A DNA stretch of 64,000 bases from Petrimonas mucosa (lineage in GTDB: Bacteria > Bacteroidota > Bacteroidia > Bacteroidales > Dysgonomonadaceae): assembly GCF_900095795.1 (NCBI RefSeq), contig NZ_LT608328.1, forward strand, positions 124,001-188,000. The letters run 5' to 3'. Of the stretch, positions 44,745 through 54,493 are shown one piece after another. Under the pieces are notes generated by a model. It was given only the letters and a program-made list of their open reading frames with translations. It made no database searches and had not been told where the DNA came from. Both the position numbers and the translations under genes were made by a program. The first letter of the stretch is position 1, and each line of letters opens with the position of its first letter.

Positions 44745-46256
44745 TTATGATGCTACTTTTGCCAGGTTATGGGCAATCGAGAGCAATCCAAACTCCACTT
44801 CTGTCCTGTCCTTGCCTCTGCAAAGGAACCGCTTGAAGTTTTTATTATTTTTCAGGTTACCGAAGGTGGCCTCCACATCCTGAGGCCTTTGACTTCGATG
44901 CATCAACCCTTCTTCAGAGAGCAACTTCTCTTTCTCTTTGGCTTTTAACTTGCTTAGCCTGTGATTGACTTGTATCACCCGGTCATTCCTGGATTTGTGG
45001 CAAAGAGACCTTAAAGGACATCCCTGGCAACGAACCGCCTGGTAATGATGTACTTCTTGTGTAAAACCGGTTTTGGTTTTCTGCTTTTGTATATAGATCA
45101 GGCGCATGGGTTGTCCCATGGGGCAATAAAAGCAATCCTGTTTCTCATTGTAATAAAAGTTGGAAGAACGGAAAGGATCATTCATCCATTTCCCGGATTG
45201 CTCCTTGTGGAAGTAGTTGTACTTGATAAAGGTGTTGATCCCTTTTTCCTGTGCGTAAAGATAATTCTCCTCGCTGCCATAACCGGCATCGGCAATGGAT
45301 TCTTTCGGGTAGAGGCCATAAAGGGATTTATACTGCTCAAGATGTTCGATGTAAGTGGTGGTATCGGAGGTGGTCTGGTGAAGACTGTAATTGGTGATGA
45401 ACTGGTCGTTGGTGGAGATCTGGACATTGTATGCCGGCTTGAGTTGCTTATTACGCATGTAGTCCTCTTTCATCCGCATGAAAGTGGCATCCGGGTCTGT
45501 CTTGGAGTAACTGTTGCGACCCTGCAGGATTTTCTCCTGCTGCTCGTATCGTTCCAGTTGCTCCGGCCAGGCTTTCTTCACCCGTTTCACCTTCTGCTTG
45601 ATCTTCTTATCGCAATCCACATCCCGCAGGGTCTCATCGATCTTCTCCACCACCTCACGCACCTTCTCGCTGCTGATATCTTCGGGCAGCAAAGGGGCCT
45701 CCTGGAGCAACTCCTGCTTGGTCACCGATTCGGCGTAGGCCCACAGCTCGTTGATCTCTTCGGCAATCTTTCCCGTCCTTGTTTGGATTGACTTGCCCCA
45801 GACAAAAGTGTAGCGGTTGGCAACAGATTCAATCTTGGTGCCATCGGTATAGGCTCTTTCCAGGCTAACGAAGCCTTCTGCCTCCAGGAACTTCACAATC
45901 GTAGCAAAAACCTCTTTCAACATCCCTTTCAATCGTCCCGAACGAAACCAGTTGATGGTGTTATGATCTGGAACATTCATCCCGCTCAGCCACAAGAATC
46001 GGATGTCATTGCGCGATAGCTCTTCTATGCGGCGGGAGGAATAAACATTACGAAGGTAGGCGTAGACAATCAGCTTGAGCATCAAGCGAGGATGATAGGC
46101 GTGACTGCCAAGGTGAGAGTACTTTCTGTACAAACTCTTCAAATCTATCTGCTCGATGATACGGTGAACTACCCGTACCGGATCGTTTTGCGGGATCATT
46201 TCCCCCAAACTTGGTGGAAGTAGCAGATTATCGTTGGTAATGTAAGATTTAAACAT
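44745..46256 (-). CDS. IS1182-family transposase
   Basis: The 503-residue protein has the DUF772-type N-terminus (DPVRVVHRIIEQIDLKSL), the DDE catalytic Asp in YTDGTKIESVANRY, the second Asp in SIADAGYGSEENY and the Glu in RPQDVEATFGNLKNN. A cysteine cluster (CQGCPLRSLCHKSRN) is present. The gene is intact; the element around it is interrupted. Confidence 0.93.
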   Translation of the reverse strand: MFKSYITNDNLLLPPSLGEMIPQNDPVRVVHRIIEQIDLKSLYRKYSHLGSHAYHPRLMLKLIVYAYLRNVYSSRRIEELSRNDIRFLWLSGMNVPDHNTINWFRSGRLKGMLKEVFATIVKFLEAEGFVSLERAYTDGTKIESVANRYTFVWGKSIQTRTGKIAEEINELWAYAESVTKQELLQEAPLLPEDISSEKVREVVEKIDETLRDVDCDKKIKQKVKRVKKAWPEQLERYEQQEKILQGRNSYSKTDPDATFMRMKEDYMRNKQLKPAYNVQISTNDQFITNYSLHQTTSDTTTYIEHLEQYKSLYGLYPKESIADAGYGSEENYLYAQEKGINTFIKYNYFHKEQSGKWMNDPFRSSNFYYNEKQDCFYCPMGQPMRLIYIQKQKTKTGFTQEVHHYQAVRCQGCPLRSLCHKSRNDRVIQVNHRLSKLKAKEKEKLLSEEGLMHRSQRPQDVEATFGNLKNNKNFKRFLCRGKDRTEVEFGLLSIAHNLAKVAS

Positions 46257-46273
46257 TATTTTTGTACTAATTT

Positions 46274-47495
46274 AGGGTCTGCTAAATAATAGATATCTAT
46301 GCTGAAAATCAGTATATTAAACGATATAAAATTTGCATAACTGCAAGAAATTGAGTATTTTTACTTCATAAACCTTGCATTTTATGATACGATACAAGAG
46401 CTCCAGACAGCTTTCAATATCCGAGTTCAAGATGCCTTTTGAGGCAAAACTGGATGAGAATAACCGGTGGGTTGTTCTTTCAAAAATAGTTCCCTGGGAA
46501 GAGTTCGCCCGGCTTTACTACAAGAACTTCAAGAGCAACCGTGGTGCCCCCACCAAGGATGCCCGGCTTGTGCTGGGAGTGATCATCATCAAGCACATCA
46601 TGAAGACGGACGATCGCGGTGTGATAGAGATGATCCAGGAGAATCCCTATATGCAGTATTTTCTTGGACTCGAAGCTTTCACTTATGAACAGGTAATGAC
46701 GCCCTCGCTGCTGGTTTCCATCAGGAAACGCATTGATCTGGATGTCTTTGAATCATTGACAGACGATTTAATAAGAAAAGGGTTGAAGCTGAAATATTTT
46801 TTTGTTATCCAGCATCTGCTGGAACAACAGGAGAGCATGTACAAGAAGAAGAGCCATCAAGTAGAAGATCGCATCGTGAGCATTCATCAGCCGCATGTAC
46901 GTCCCATCGTGCGTGGCAAGGCCAAGGCCAAGACGGAGTTTGGCGCCAAGATCAACATCAGCCTGCTGGATGGATATGCCAGGGTGGATCATTTTGACTG
47001 GGATGCCTTTAACGAGGGGCAGGATCTTCAGGCACAGGTCGAACGCTTTAGGGAACTGACAGGGAAATACCCGGAGCTGGTTCAGGTGGATAAGATTTAT
47101 CTCACCCGGGAGAACAGGCGGTTTTTGAAAGAGAAAAGAATCCGCTACACCGGGGAACCACTGGGACAAAAACCGGTAAAAGAGATCAAGAGCGGATACC
47201 AAAAACGTAAAGAGCGACGAGAGGCGGCGGAACGCAATCAGGTTGAAGGGAAGTTTGGTCAGGGCAAACGTGGATATGGTTTAAATGATATCCGTGCCAG
47301 ATTGGCCACGACATCAAACAGTTGGATAGGGGCTATCATTTTTGTGATGAACCTGATCAGGTACATGAGGGATATTCCCCTGTCATATTTTGTCTCGTTT
47401 CTATCGAAACTGATGAAAGTTAGAAATATAAACATTTATCCACTCGGGCCACAAATGAAATTGTGTGCCTGATTGGGAATTAGTAAGCAGACCCT
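46274..47495 (+). mobile_element. IS5-like element, copy 1 (internally deleted)
   Basis: Terminal repeats AGGGTCTGCT (46274-46283) and AGCAGACCCT (47486-47495) bound a 1222-bp element. A direct repeat AATTT flanks it (46269-46273; 47496-47500). It lies inside the upstream region of the IS1182 element. It is closely related to copy 2 (50931-52572) but about 420 bp shorter. Confidence 0.85.
46384..47472 (+). pseudogene. IS5-like transposase copy 1, internal deletion
   Basis: The 362-residue frame matches copy 2 closely at both ends but lacks 140 internal residues, joining RKGLKLK directly to YFFVIQHLLEQQ. The lost part carries the first catalytic Asp (DATVCDADIKYPTD in copy 2). Short CTAAA-type repeats at the two edges suggest slippage or recombination. 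The frame is preserved but the enzyme should be inactive. Confidence 0.85.
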
Positions 47496-47587
47496 AATTT
47501 AAAGGCATCGTTGATAGAAATGAGAACTTGCCGTTCTTTTTAACATAGTAATCGAGTAGGTAGGGGGATTACTCCCCCGCCCTCTCA

Positions 47588-47620
47588 CACCACCGTGCAT
47601 GCTCTCGCACACGGCGGTTT
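47588..47620 (-). ncRNA. group II intron domain V
   Basis: The minus strand reads GCCGTGTGCGAGAGCATG followed by CACGGT, the expected bulged hairpin with a GAGA tetraloop. It is 4-37 bp after the maturase stop codon. Confidence 0.75.
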
Positions 47621-47623
47621 CTT

Positions 47624-49036
47624 TTAATGGTTTAACCTTGCATAATTTAATGAGAGATTGTAAAGACCTACATCGTTGAACCACCGGTTGGACAAGGCTT
47701 GATGCGCTTGCGGGCATCCCGATTTACACCAAAGCCCTTTCCCCGAAAGAGCCAATATCCAACTTTGCCAAGTCTCCACACCGTGGCTTTTCAAAAATTG
47801 CTGAAGCGTAATTACACGCTTGCATTGCTTTAAGCGATAGCACCGAAGTTTTCGCCGTATCCAAGAATCTATATTCTCCAACAGGCGTTTACAGCGTGCA
47901 TGCCGAAAGTAGTTAAGCCAACCGCGCATCACAGGTTCGAGTTCCACAATAATTTGTTCAAAATTCACGCCCCTATTGCGTTTGGTTAACTTCCGTACCT
48001 TTTCCTTAAAGCGTTTTACACTTTCGTTGGCTATGCTCAGACTGCCATCCCTTTGAATGGTATAGCCCAAGAATTTGGTGTGATTGACCGGACATACCCG
48101 GCTTTTCTCTTTGTTTACTAGTAATTTCAACTTGGTTTCGATAAATACGCTTATCGATGCCAACAATCTCTCGCCTGCCCGTTGGCTGCGTACGTAGATG
48201 TTGCAATCGTCCGCGTAGCGAACAAATTTGTGTCCCCGCTTTTCCAACTCTTTGTCCAGTTCGTCTAAAACGATGTTGGACAGCAAGGGTGAAAGAGGAC
48301 TGCCCTGCGGCATCCCTTCGGTACGTTGGCTTACAACCCCGTCTATCAGTATACCGCTTTGAAGGTATTTGCGTATCAGCCACAAAAGCGTTTTATCGCT
48401 GATGGTGGTTGATAGCAGATACATTAAACGGTCGTGGTTGACCACATCGAAAAACGTTTTCAAATCCATATCTACAACGATTACTCTACCCTCTGATACG
48501 TATTCGCTGCCTTTCTTTAATGCTTGGTGTGCTTTGCGGTTGGGGCGAAAACCATAACTGTGGTCGGAAAATTTTCGTTCGTAAATAGGATTGAGCACCT
48601 GGGAAATCGCTTGTTGGATTATCCTGTCCGTTACCGTCGGGATACCCAATTTGCGTTTGCCGCCGTTGGGTTTCGGGATTTCGACCTGTTTTACCCCTTG
48701 CGGTTGGTAAGCGCCGTTGTAAAGTTCGCTTTGCAACGTTTCTGCATTTTGAGAATACCATTCAGCAAAATCTCCTGTCGGCATTTGGTCAATACCCGCA
48801 ACGCCTTTGTTGCGTTTTACCTGTTTGTAGGCTGCCTTGATATTGTCGTGAGACAACACCAAGCTCATTAAATCGGGGGTTAAGGCTCGTTCCTGTTCGC
48901 CTGCTTCTTTTACTTGAAACGCCTTTGTTCCCGAAGCTCCACATACGGTTTCACTCGTGGGAAAAGGGCGGATAACATCCTGACGCTGCTCACTAAACAG
49001 GTTATATTGGTACGTTATCGCTTGCGGTTGCGCCAT
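47624..49036 (-). CDS. ltrA: group II intron reverse transcriptase/maturase
   Basis: The 470-residue protein has the reverse transcriptase domain with KPNGGKRKLGIPTVTDRIIQ, YGFRPNRKAHQAL and the catalytic FVRYADD at about residue 260. The maturase X domain (VMRGWLNYFRHA) and a short C-terminal part follow. There is no HNH endonuclease domain, so insertion would use a nicked or single-stranded target. The frame is intact. Confidence 0.93.
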   Translation of the reverse strand: MAQPQAITYQYNLFSEQRQDVIRPFPTSETVCGASGTKAFQVKEAGEQERALTPDLMSLVLSHDNIKAAYKQVKRNKGVAGIDQMPTGDFAEWYSQNAETLQSELYNGAYQPQGVKQVEIPKPNGGKRKLGIPTVTDRIIQQAISQVLNPIYERKFSDHSYGFRPNRKAHQALKKGSEYVSEGRVIVVDMDLKTFFDVVNHDRLMYLLSTTISDKTLLWLIRKYLQSGILIDGVVSQRTEGMPQGSPLSPLLSNIVLDELDKELEKRGHKFVRYADDCNIYVRSQRAGERLLASISVFIETKLKLLVNKEKSRVCPVNHTKFLGYTIQRDGSLSIANESVKRFKEKVRKLTKRNRGVNFEQIIVELEPVMRGWLNYFRHARCKRLLENIDSWIRRKLRCYRLKQCKRVITLQQFLKSHGVETWQSWILALSGKGLWCKSGCPQAHQALSNRWFNDVGLYNLSLNYARLNH

Positions 49037-49525
49037 AAAAGAAATTTTGAACTAACTGCTCCTTAAATTAAAAGATTCAGACCTTCTTCGATGGTGTACA
49101 CACACCGAATACTATGTCTTCTGCTGACTTCTTGAAAGGTGAAAACAACATCGCTGTTGTTCGTGCACTGTTGGTGCGCCTCTGCAAGACCTCTCGGGAT
49201 AAGATACTAAACTTTCTCTGAGTTCTGCCTGATTTACTCACGTTGAGTTACGGTTGAATTTTGGGCGTTCCCAATCTATGGCTCGGTTGCCCGCTCAAAT
49301 GAGCCTTATATCTGGTTTCTGTTCGTCAGAACTGCAGATTTGCTAATGGCTTCTTTCAGATTTGCGGTCGCCCGCAACACCTTTGCCAATCACTAATGTT
49401 TCCTATCAACTCGGCACATACAGGAACTTTCATCCTGTTAGCTTAATACCATGCCCGACATACCAAAAAAAGAGAGACTGCCTCTATTTTGAGACAGCCT
49501 CATTTCGATAGTGTACGCCAAAAAC

Positions 49526-49569
49526 ACACTTTTGTGTATAGTAAATGGAAAAACAAGGGTATAATTTTG
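49526..49569 (+). promoter_or_regulatory. ACAC-TTTT-GTGT palindrome and promoter C (lipoprotein 1)
   Basis: Core palindrome at 49526-49537. The G at 49534 is followed by exactly 27 bp and a perfect -7 box TAATTTTG at 49562-49569. No TTTG lies at the -33 position, so an activator is likely needed. The palindrome is 25 bp from the IS1182 right end. Confidence 0.72.
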
Positions 49570-49721
49570 CATCAGCAAAGCAAAAAAATGAATTAACAAA
49601 CAGCTTTTTTATAGTGCGCAATCAATATAGAAAAGATGGTTAAGAGAATTTACTAACAAATATTCATTCACTCCGCAAGTGCCTGAATACAATAGGCATG
49701 GGAAAATAAAAAATTAAATTT
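49570..49721 (+). other. conserved long 5' leader of lipoprotein 1
   Basis: The 152-nt stretch between the -7 box and the ATG is closely similar to the 153-nt leader at 56233-56385, including CATCAG..AAAGC and TATAGTGCGCAAT. Conservation over a non-coding leader suggests a regulatory RNA or binding function, or recent duplication. Confidence 0.5.
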
Positions 49722-50930
49722 ATGAAAACAAATTTCAGACATTTATTATTGGCGATATTTATGATTTTCGCCGCCTGTGAACAAGATGAATTAATTGTTC
49801 CAGAACAACAACCTGAACAGTCTAAACAACAACTTGTCAACCCAGATTTTCCAATGCTTCAATACAGTAGTAGAGATGCTTTCTATGCTGCATTGGAAAG
49901 TGGGGTTGAATCAACAAGAAGTACAACGTCAAATTCGTTTATTAGTCTTTTGGATGAAATTCCTGTTTCTTTACGCAGTGCATCTAATGATGATGAAGAA
50001 ATGAGTTATTACGAACTAAATGGATATGATGAACTTGTCCCAAATAAGGATTTTGCGAAACTATTGAATCCGAATGGAGAAATAATGGTAAATGATACTA
50101 TTTATCTTATAAACAGAAACGGAACATATTATTTCCCGAAAGAAAAAGAAGAAGAATTTAGAAATATTTATGCTATGGATTCTATCGGGACAGAAGTTTC
50201 CGAAGATTTGTACGAATTAGCGGATAACATTTACAGATTCGATACATTCAAAGAGTTGAAAGATCTTATAGAAATCGATTTAGATTCCTTGGATTTTGAA
50301 ACGAATGAAGTTGAAACAAGGTCTTCAAATAATGAACCTAATTACGCGAGTTTTCCGTCTTACAAGGCAGACCGTCATACATGGTTAGGTAAACTAAGAC
50401 AGGGACTTTTTGGAAATGATAAATGGTATTCGGTTGAAATAAAAAATATTAGTAAAAAACGTAAAGTAAGAGGCCGCTTATATGCCTATCATTATGCATT
50501 CTATTCGGAAGCAGGAATTACAGGTCAGGTTAAGAAAAAAAACTGGATTGGTTGGAGTAAAGAACCAGCTCAAGAGATAAGAGTTGGATGGAGACCCGTT
50601 GTTTTGACAGTGAAAATTCCTGAATTAGCAAGAATACAGAGACCTGTTATACAGCAACCAGTTCTTACTAACGTATTAGCAGAACCTTTTCCTCATAAGA
50701 CTGCAAGAGTTGAGTGGGTTCACGTGTTACTTCCAACAGATCTTTTAACTGATCAGCAAGTAAACCAATATACACAACAGGCTATTCAAATGGCGTTTAG
50801 TCATGTAAGAAGCAAACATAATAGTGTTACAGAAGTAAAATGTAAAAATATTGTTATGGCAGGCCCCTCAACTATATATCATGTTATGCCTGATGATTTT
50901 ATTATTGCGTATAATGCTAAAGAAATAAAT

Positions 50931-52572
50931 AGGGTCTGCTTATTAATTCCCAATCAGGCACACAATTTCATTTGTGGCCCGAGTGGATAAATGTTTATAT
51001 TTCTCACTATCATTAACTTCTGTAGTAACGAGACAAAATAAGGTAAGGGAATATCCCTCATATGCCGGATCAGATTCATCACAAAAATGATAGCCCCTAT
51101 CCAACTCCTTGACGTCGAGGAGAGTCTGGCCCGGATATCATTTAAACCATATCCACGCTTGCCCTGTCCAAACTTCCCTTCAACCTGGTTGCGTTCCGCC
51201 GTCTCTCGTCGCTCTTTACGTTTTTGGTATCTGCTCTTGATCTCTTTTGCCGGCTTTCGTCCCAGTGGTTCCCCGGTGTAGCGGATTCTTTTCTCTTTCA
51301 AGAACCGTCTGTTCTCCCGGGTAAGATATATCTTGTCCACCTGAACCAGCTCCGGATACTTCCCTGTCAGCTTCCTGAAGCGTTCAACCTGTGACTGAAG
51401 ATCCTGCCCCTCATTGAACGCATCCCAGTGGAAATGATCTACCCTGGCATAGCCATCCAGCAGGCTGATGTTGATCTTGGCGCCAAACTCCGTCTTGGCC
51501 TTGGCTTTACCACGGACGATGGGGCGAACATGTGGCTGATGAATGTTCACTATGCGATCTTCTACTTGATGGCTCTTCTTCTTATACATCGTCTCCTGTT
51601 GTTCCAGCAGATGCTGGATGACAAAAAAATACTTTAGTTGCCGCCGGTCGAAGGGAATCGGTTTATCCTTTATGGTGTCCAGTATCCCGTTGATAGTCCG
51701 CACATCCCGTTTCAGGTAGTTGATCTGCTTGCGTATCGCTTTTCGTAACACGTTGGCTGGTTTTCTCTTCATTTTCGACACATTCAAAAAATCCTTGCGT
51801 GCAACCCTTCTGTATGTACGGGGTTTATCTTTAATACCCAGTTTCAAACACAACTCATCGATCAGCTCTTCTGCCTTCTGGCGGCTCTCGTTCAGCAGAT
51901 CCAGATCGGTGGGATACTTGATATCCGCATCACAGACCGTTGCATCCATTTGGAGCTTCCCCTTGTTCCCGGGATGCGGATCGGGATCGTCATCATTATC
52001 ATCTTCTTCATCCTTCGCATCCTTGTCAACCACTTCTTGATTTGCCCCGGCTTTTAGCTTCAACCCTTTTCTTATCAAGTCGTCCGTCAATGATTCAAAG
52101 ACATCAAGGTCGATTCGCTTTCTGATGGAGACCAGCAGTGACGGTGTCATCACCTGTTCATAGGTGAAAGCTTCGAGACCAAGAAAATACTGCATGTAGG
52201 GGTTCTCCTGTATCATCTCTATTACTCCACGGTCGTCACTCTTCATGATGTGCTTGATGATGATTACTCCCAGCACAAGCCTGGCATCTTTGGTGGGGGC
52301 ACCCCGGTTGCTTTTGAAGTTCTTGTAATAAAGCCGGGCGAACTCTTCCCAGGGAACTATTTTTGAAAGAATAACCCACCGGTTATTCTCATCCAGTTTT
52401 GCCTCAAAGGGCATCTTGAACTCTGAAATTGAAAGCTGCCTGGAGCTCTTGTATCGTATCATAAAATGCAAGGTTTATGAAGTAAAAATACTCAATTTCT
52501 TGCAGTTATGCAAATTTTTTACCAACTAATTTACTGATATACAACACAAATGCCAATTATTCAGCAAACCCT
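50931..52572 (-). mobile_element. IS5-like element, copy 2 (full length)
   Basis: Ends are AGGGTCTGCT (50931) and the inverse AGCAAACCCT (52563-52572). A 4-bp target duplication AAAT flanks it (50927-50930; 52573-52576). This choice of ends keeps the interrupted lipoprotein in frame, which is independent support. Length is 1642 bp. Confidence 0.88.
50954..52462 (-). CDS. IS5-like transposase copy 2
   Basis: The 502-residue protein has an N-terminal DUF772-type domain (MPFEAKLDENNRWVILSKI), an acidic linker (DEEDDNDDDPDP), and a DDE domain. Catalytic residues are the Asp in QMDATVCDADIKYPTD, the Asp in ELVQVDKIYLTREN and the Glu in RNQVEGKFGQGKRG. It looks active. Confidence 0.9.
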   Translation of the reverse strand: MIRYKSSRQLSISEFKMPFEAKLDENNRWVILSKIVPWEEFARLYYKNFKSNRGAPTKDARLVLGVIIIKHIMKSDDRGVIEMIQENPYMQYFLGLEAFTYEQVMTPSLLVSIRKRIDLDVFESLTDDLIRKGLKLKAGANQEVVDKDAKDEEDDNDDDPDPHPGNKGKLQMDATVCDADIKYPTDLDLLNESRQKAEELIDELCLKLGIKDKPRTYRRVARKDFLNVSKMKRKPANVLRKAIRKQINYLKRDVRTINGILDTIKDKPIPFDRRQLKYFFVIQHLLEQQETMYKKKSHQVEDRIVNIHQPHVRPIVRGKAKAKTEFGAKINISLLDGYARVDHFHWDAFNEGQDLQSQVERFRKLTGKYPELVQVDKIYLTRENRRFLKEKRIRYTGEPLGRKPAKEIKSRYQKRKERRETAERNQVEGKFGQGKRGYGLNDIRARLSSTSRSWIGAIIFVMNLIRHMRDIPLPYFVSLLQKLMIVRNINIYPLGPQMKLCA

Positions 52573-52800
52573 AAATAAAGTATTTACATCAAATTATAAC
52601 ATTCATTTCAGTGCAGATTTATTAAATTTACCAAGCTCAATAATTGGATGGGCAAAGACATTGACCGGCTCACTCAAACAGGAGTATCCTAAACTCCATT
52701 CGGGGGAGGCTATAATCTGTGGAAAAGAACAAAATAAATGGGCTGGTATGCGCATAGTGAAATAAATAGAATTTAGTTTTGCAAGTAAATAACTTATATT

Positions 52801-53352
52801 ATGAATAGTAAAATTGGATTTGCATTTCTATGTATTGGTTTGTTTTTCAGCACTGTTGCTAAATCACAACTAAATAATACTTCTACGCTTCAAGTTGAAA
52901 TTTTGGGTGTTTACAACCTTGCAGGTGTTTCTTTTGATCAGCGCTTTTTGGATAATTACTCCGGACTTGGTTTTAAAGCGGGGATTGGTGTTGGATATGC
53001 TAATGCTCCCTGGACTTTTGTACCTTTTAAATATACCTCATGGGGGAGTTTTCCAAAAAATGAAATTGTATCAGTTCCTCTACAATTGAATTATCTTTTT
53101 GGGAAAGGTAATAGTCAATTTGAAGCAGGTGCAGGTGTTACACCCTTTTATTCAACTTATAAATTCAATGAAAAAAGTAATTTCAATGCGTATGGAACAC
53201 TTGCTACCGGTTATCGTTATCACAACCTAAAGAGAAACTTAGCTTTTGGTGCAGGTATTATGTATGGATTTAAACTGCCCGGACTTAAACTTAACTATGT
53301 AGATAATTTCTTTTGGCAACCCTATTTTTCAATAGGTTATATCATTAATTAG
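52801..53352 (+). CDS. small outer-membrane beta-barrel protein 1
   Basis: The 183-residue protein has a signal peptide (FAFLCIGLFFSTVAKSQ). An even series of amphipathic strands follows (GLGFKAGIGVGYANAPW, VSVPLQLNYLFGKG, SQFEAGAGVTPFYSTY, NLAFGAGIMYGFKL), ending in FFWQPYFSIGYIIN. This is typical of an eight- to ten-stranded barrel. It starts 35 bp after the end of the lipoprotein 1 frame, so the two form an operon, like lipoprotein 2 and barrel 2. The function is unknown. Confidence 0.75.
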   Translation: MNSKIGFAFLCIGLFFSTVAKSQLNNTSTLQVEILGVYNLAGVSFDQRFLDNYSGLGFKAGIGVGYANAPWTFVPFKYTSWGSFPKNEIVSVPLQLNYLFGKGNSQFEAGAGVTPFYSTYKFNEKSNFNAYGTLATGYRYHNLKRNLAFGAGIMYGFKLPGLKLNYVDNFFWQPYFSIGYIIN

Positions 53353-53390
53353 TATGTGAGAAAAAATAGTCGAAGTTTATTCATGAATAG

Positions 53391-53432
53391 GAAAGAGGTT
53401 AAAATCACTTCAGTGGATTTCTATCCTCTTTC
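53391..53432. terminator. bidirectional terminator between barrel 1 and the PQQ-like gene
   Basis: GAAAGAGG (53391-53398) pairs with CCTCTTTC (53425-53432), with a second inner stem AAATCAC / GTGGATTT. It lies between convergent genes. Confidence 0.6.
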
Positions 53433-53498
53433 TCTTTATATATTGTACCGATATTCTTATGATTTAGTAGCTGGAATATACTGGGATATATTCTTAAA

Positions 53499-54493
53499 TC
53501 GGTATAGGCGGTTAGACCGCTGTAGTTATATTACTTCTATTTAACCTTATAGGTTCACTGAAGACCATCTTCCTAAGGAGTAAATCGAAGATTGACCCCA
53601 TCATTGACCTCCTGTTATACCTGAAATGGTACTCATCGAGATAACCTTGCAGCCGCTGCTTTGAGCAATGGTGGTGTATCCCTCGCAACCATCCCTGGAT
53701 GTTCATTATGTGAATATGCAGTTGCTGCATTCCCTTTCCCTTGTCTGAAGGTATTTGTTCTAAGTTTGGATAGTCCTTTTTCAATGGCAAATATCCTTTC
53801 CAAACGTCAGTAATAACGTGCGCTTCTTTGCTAATATATGTCTCAAAAAACGGTCTGAATTCTTTGCTTGAAGCACGATCAATTACTTGTGCATAAGCAC
53901 GCCCAACACTACCTTTATCTTCCAGAATTTCAAGTGCAACTATAACTAACTTCTTTTTGCTCTCGCCACTACGCCCCACTTTCCCTTCCTCGTATTCGCC
54001 AATCAGAAATTCATCCACTTGAACTTTGCCGCATAATTGGTTTTTACGGCTGCTCGTCATTGCTTGTTGGATTTTCCACTTAAATTCCCAAACTGTTTTC
54101 TGCCGCAATCCAAACTCTTCTGACAATTCCATGGAAGACATTCCTTTCTTTTTTGTACTGATCTTAAAGCATATGTGAAACGCTATTAGTAATGGAAATT
54201 TTATCTTGTCAAACATCGTTCCTGCCGTTGGACTTTCATCGTAATTACAATTGGCGCAACGGCGTGAATATGACTTTTTGCCTTTTCCATACTTCAGATG
54301 ACCGCATTTCTTGCATTTGTACGGACTTTCAGATGACCATTTTATTGCAGACAAATAACGAAAACAATCTTCGTCGCTCTGAAAATACCTATTAAATTCT
54401 ATTGAATTCACCCCCGTATACTTTTCTCTAAATCCCATGCTACAAAGGTAGCAGTTATTTCTAAATTAACAGCGACTTAAGCGCCTATACCGA
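53499..54493 (-). mobile_element. IS1595-family (ISXO2-like) element
   Basis: The ends TCGGTATAGGCG (53499-53510) and the inverse CGCCTATACCGA (54482-54493) are flanked by an 8-bp target duplication TTCTTAAA (53491-53498; 54494-54501), the size expected for IS1595. It has inserted 11 codons before the original end of the PQQ-like gene. Confidence 0.9.
53512..54438 (-). CDS. IS1595-family transposase
   Basis: The 308-residue protein has a zinc ribbon (CKKCGHLKYGKG and CANCNYDES) and an ISXO2-like DDE core. The first Asp is in CGKVQVDEFLIGEYEEGKVG, the second in HVITDVWKGY, and RGIHHHCSKQRLQGYLDEYH follows. It appears intact. Confidence 0.92.
   Translation of the reverse strand: MGFREKYTGVNSIEFNRYFQSDEDCFRYLSAIKWSSESPYKCKKCGHLKYGKGKKSYSRRCANCNYDESPTAGTMFDKIKFPLLIAFHICFKISTKKKGMSSMELSEEFGLRQKTVWEFKWKIQQAMTSSRKNQLCGKVQVDEFLIGEYEEGKVGRSGESKKKLVIVALEILEDKGSVGRAYAQVIDRASSKEFRPFFETYISKEAHVITDVWKGYLPLKKDYPNLEQIPSDKGKGMQQLHIHIMNIQGWLRGIHHHCSKQRLQGYLDEYHFRYNRRSMMGSIFDLLLRKMVFSEPIRLNRSNITTAV

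Larger units (their letters stand above)
47550..49465 (-). mobile_element. group II intron (ends approximate)
   Basis: A domain V-like hairpin on the minus strand (47588-47620) and a domain VI-like hairpin (about 47561-47578) lie just after the maturase stop. About 430 bp of non-coding sequence upstream of the maturase (49037-49465) would hold domains I-III. The intron sits in the upstream part of IS1182. The precise 5' end is uncertain, since I do not see a textbook GTGYG start. Confidence 0.75.
44588..49501 (-). mobile_element. IS1182-family element, interrupted by an IS5-like copy and a group II intron
   Basis: Matching terminal repeats GAGGCTGTCTCAT (44588-44600, left) and the inverse TGAGACAGCCTC (49490-49501, right) enclose the IS1182 transposase plus two later insertions (46274-47495 and about 47550-49465). 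Removing them leaves an element of roughly 1.8 kb, normal for the family. No target duplication is evident. The right end abuts the promoter C region of lipoprotein 1. Confidence 0.65.
49722..52765 (+). pseudogene. large lipoprotein 1 (465 residues), interrupted by an IS5-like element
   Basis: The coding parts are 49722-50930 and 52577-52765; the IS lies between. Removing the IS and one AAAT target copy restores a single 465-residue frame ending at 52765. The protein has a lipoprotein signal (LLLAIFMIFAAC), so it is expected in a membrane facing the periplasm or the surface. The N-terminal part has alternating acidic stretches (YYELNGYDELVPNKDFAKLL), and the middle part has RQGLFGNDKWYSVEI and LYAYHYAFYSEAGI. 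I know no family with confidence; it resembles Bacteroides lipoproteins of the DUF4848 type only loosely. As it stands the product is truncated near residue 403. Confidence 0.8.

Noticed and set aside
45045-45791. 248-codon frame inside the IS1182 transposase
   Set aside because: It is the antisense shadow of a complete transposase.
47501-47549. Hairpin GAGAAC-TTGCC-GTTCTT as a terminator of a host gene
   Set aside because: It lies within the split IS1182 leader, with no host gene ending there.
49722-50990. A complete 422-residue protein ending at 50990
   Set aside because: The last 19 residues are encoded by the IS end; the genuine continuation lies beyond the IS.
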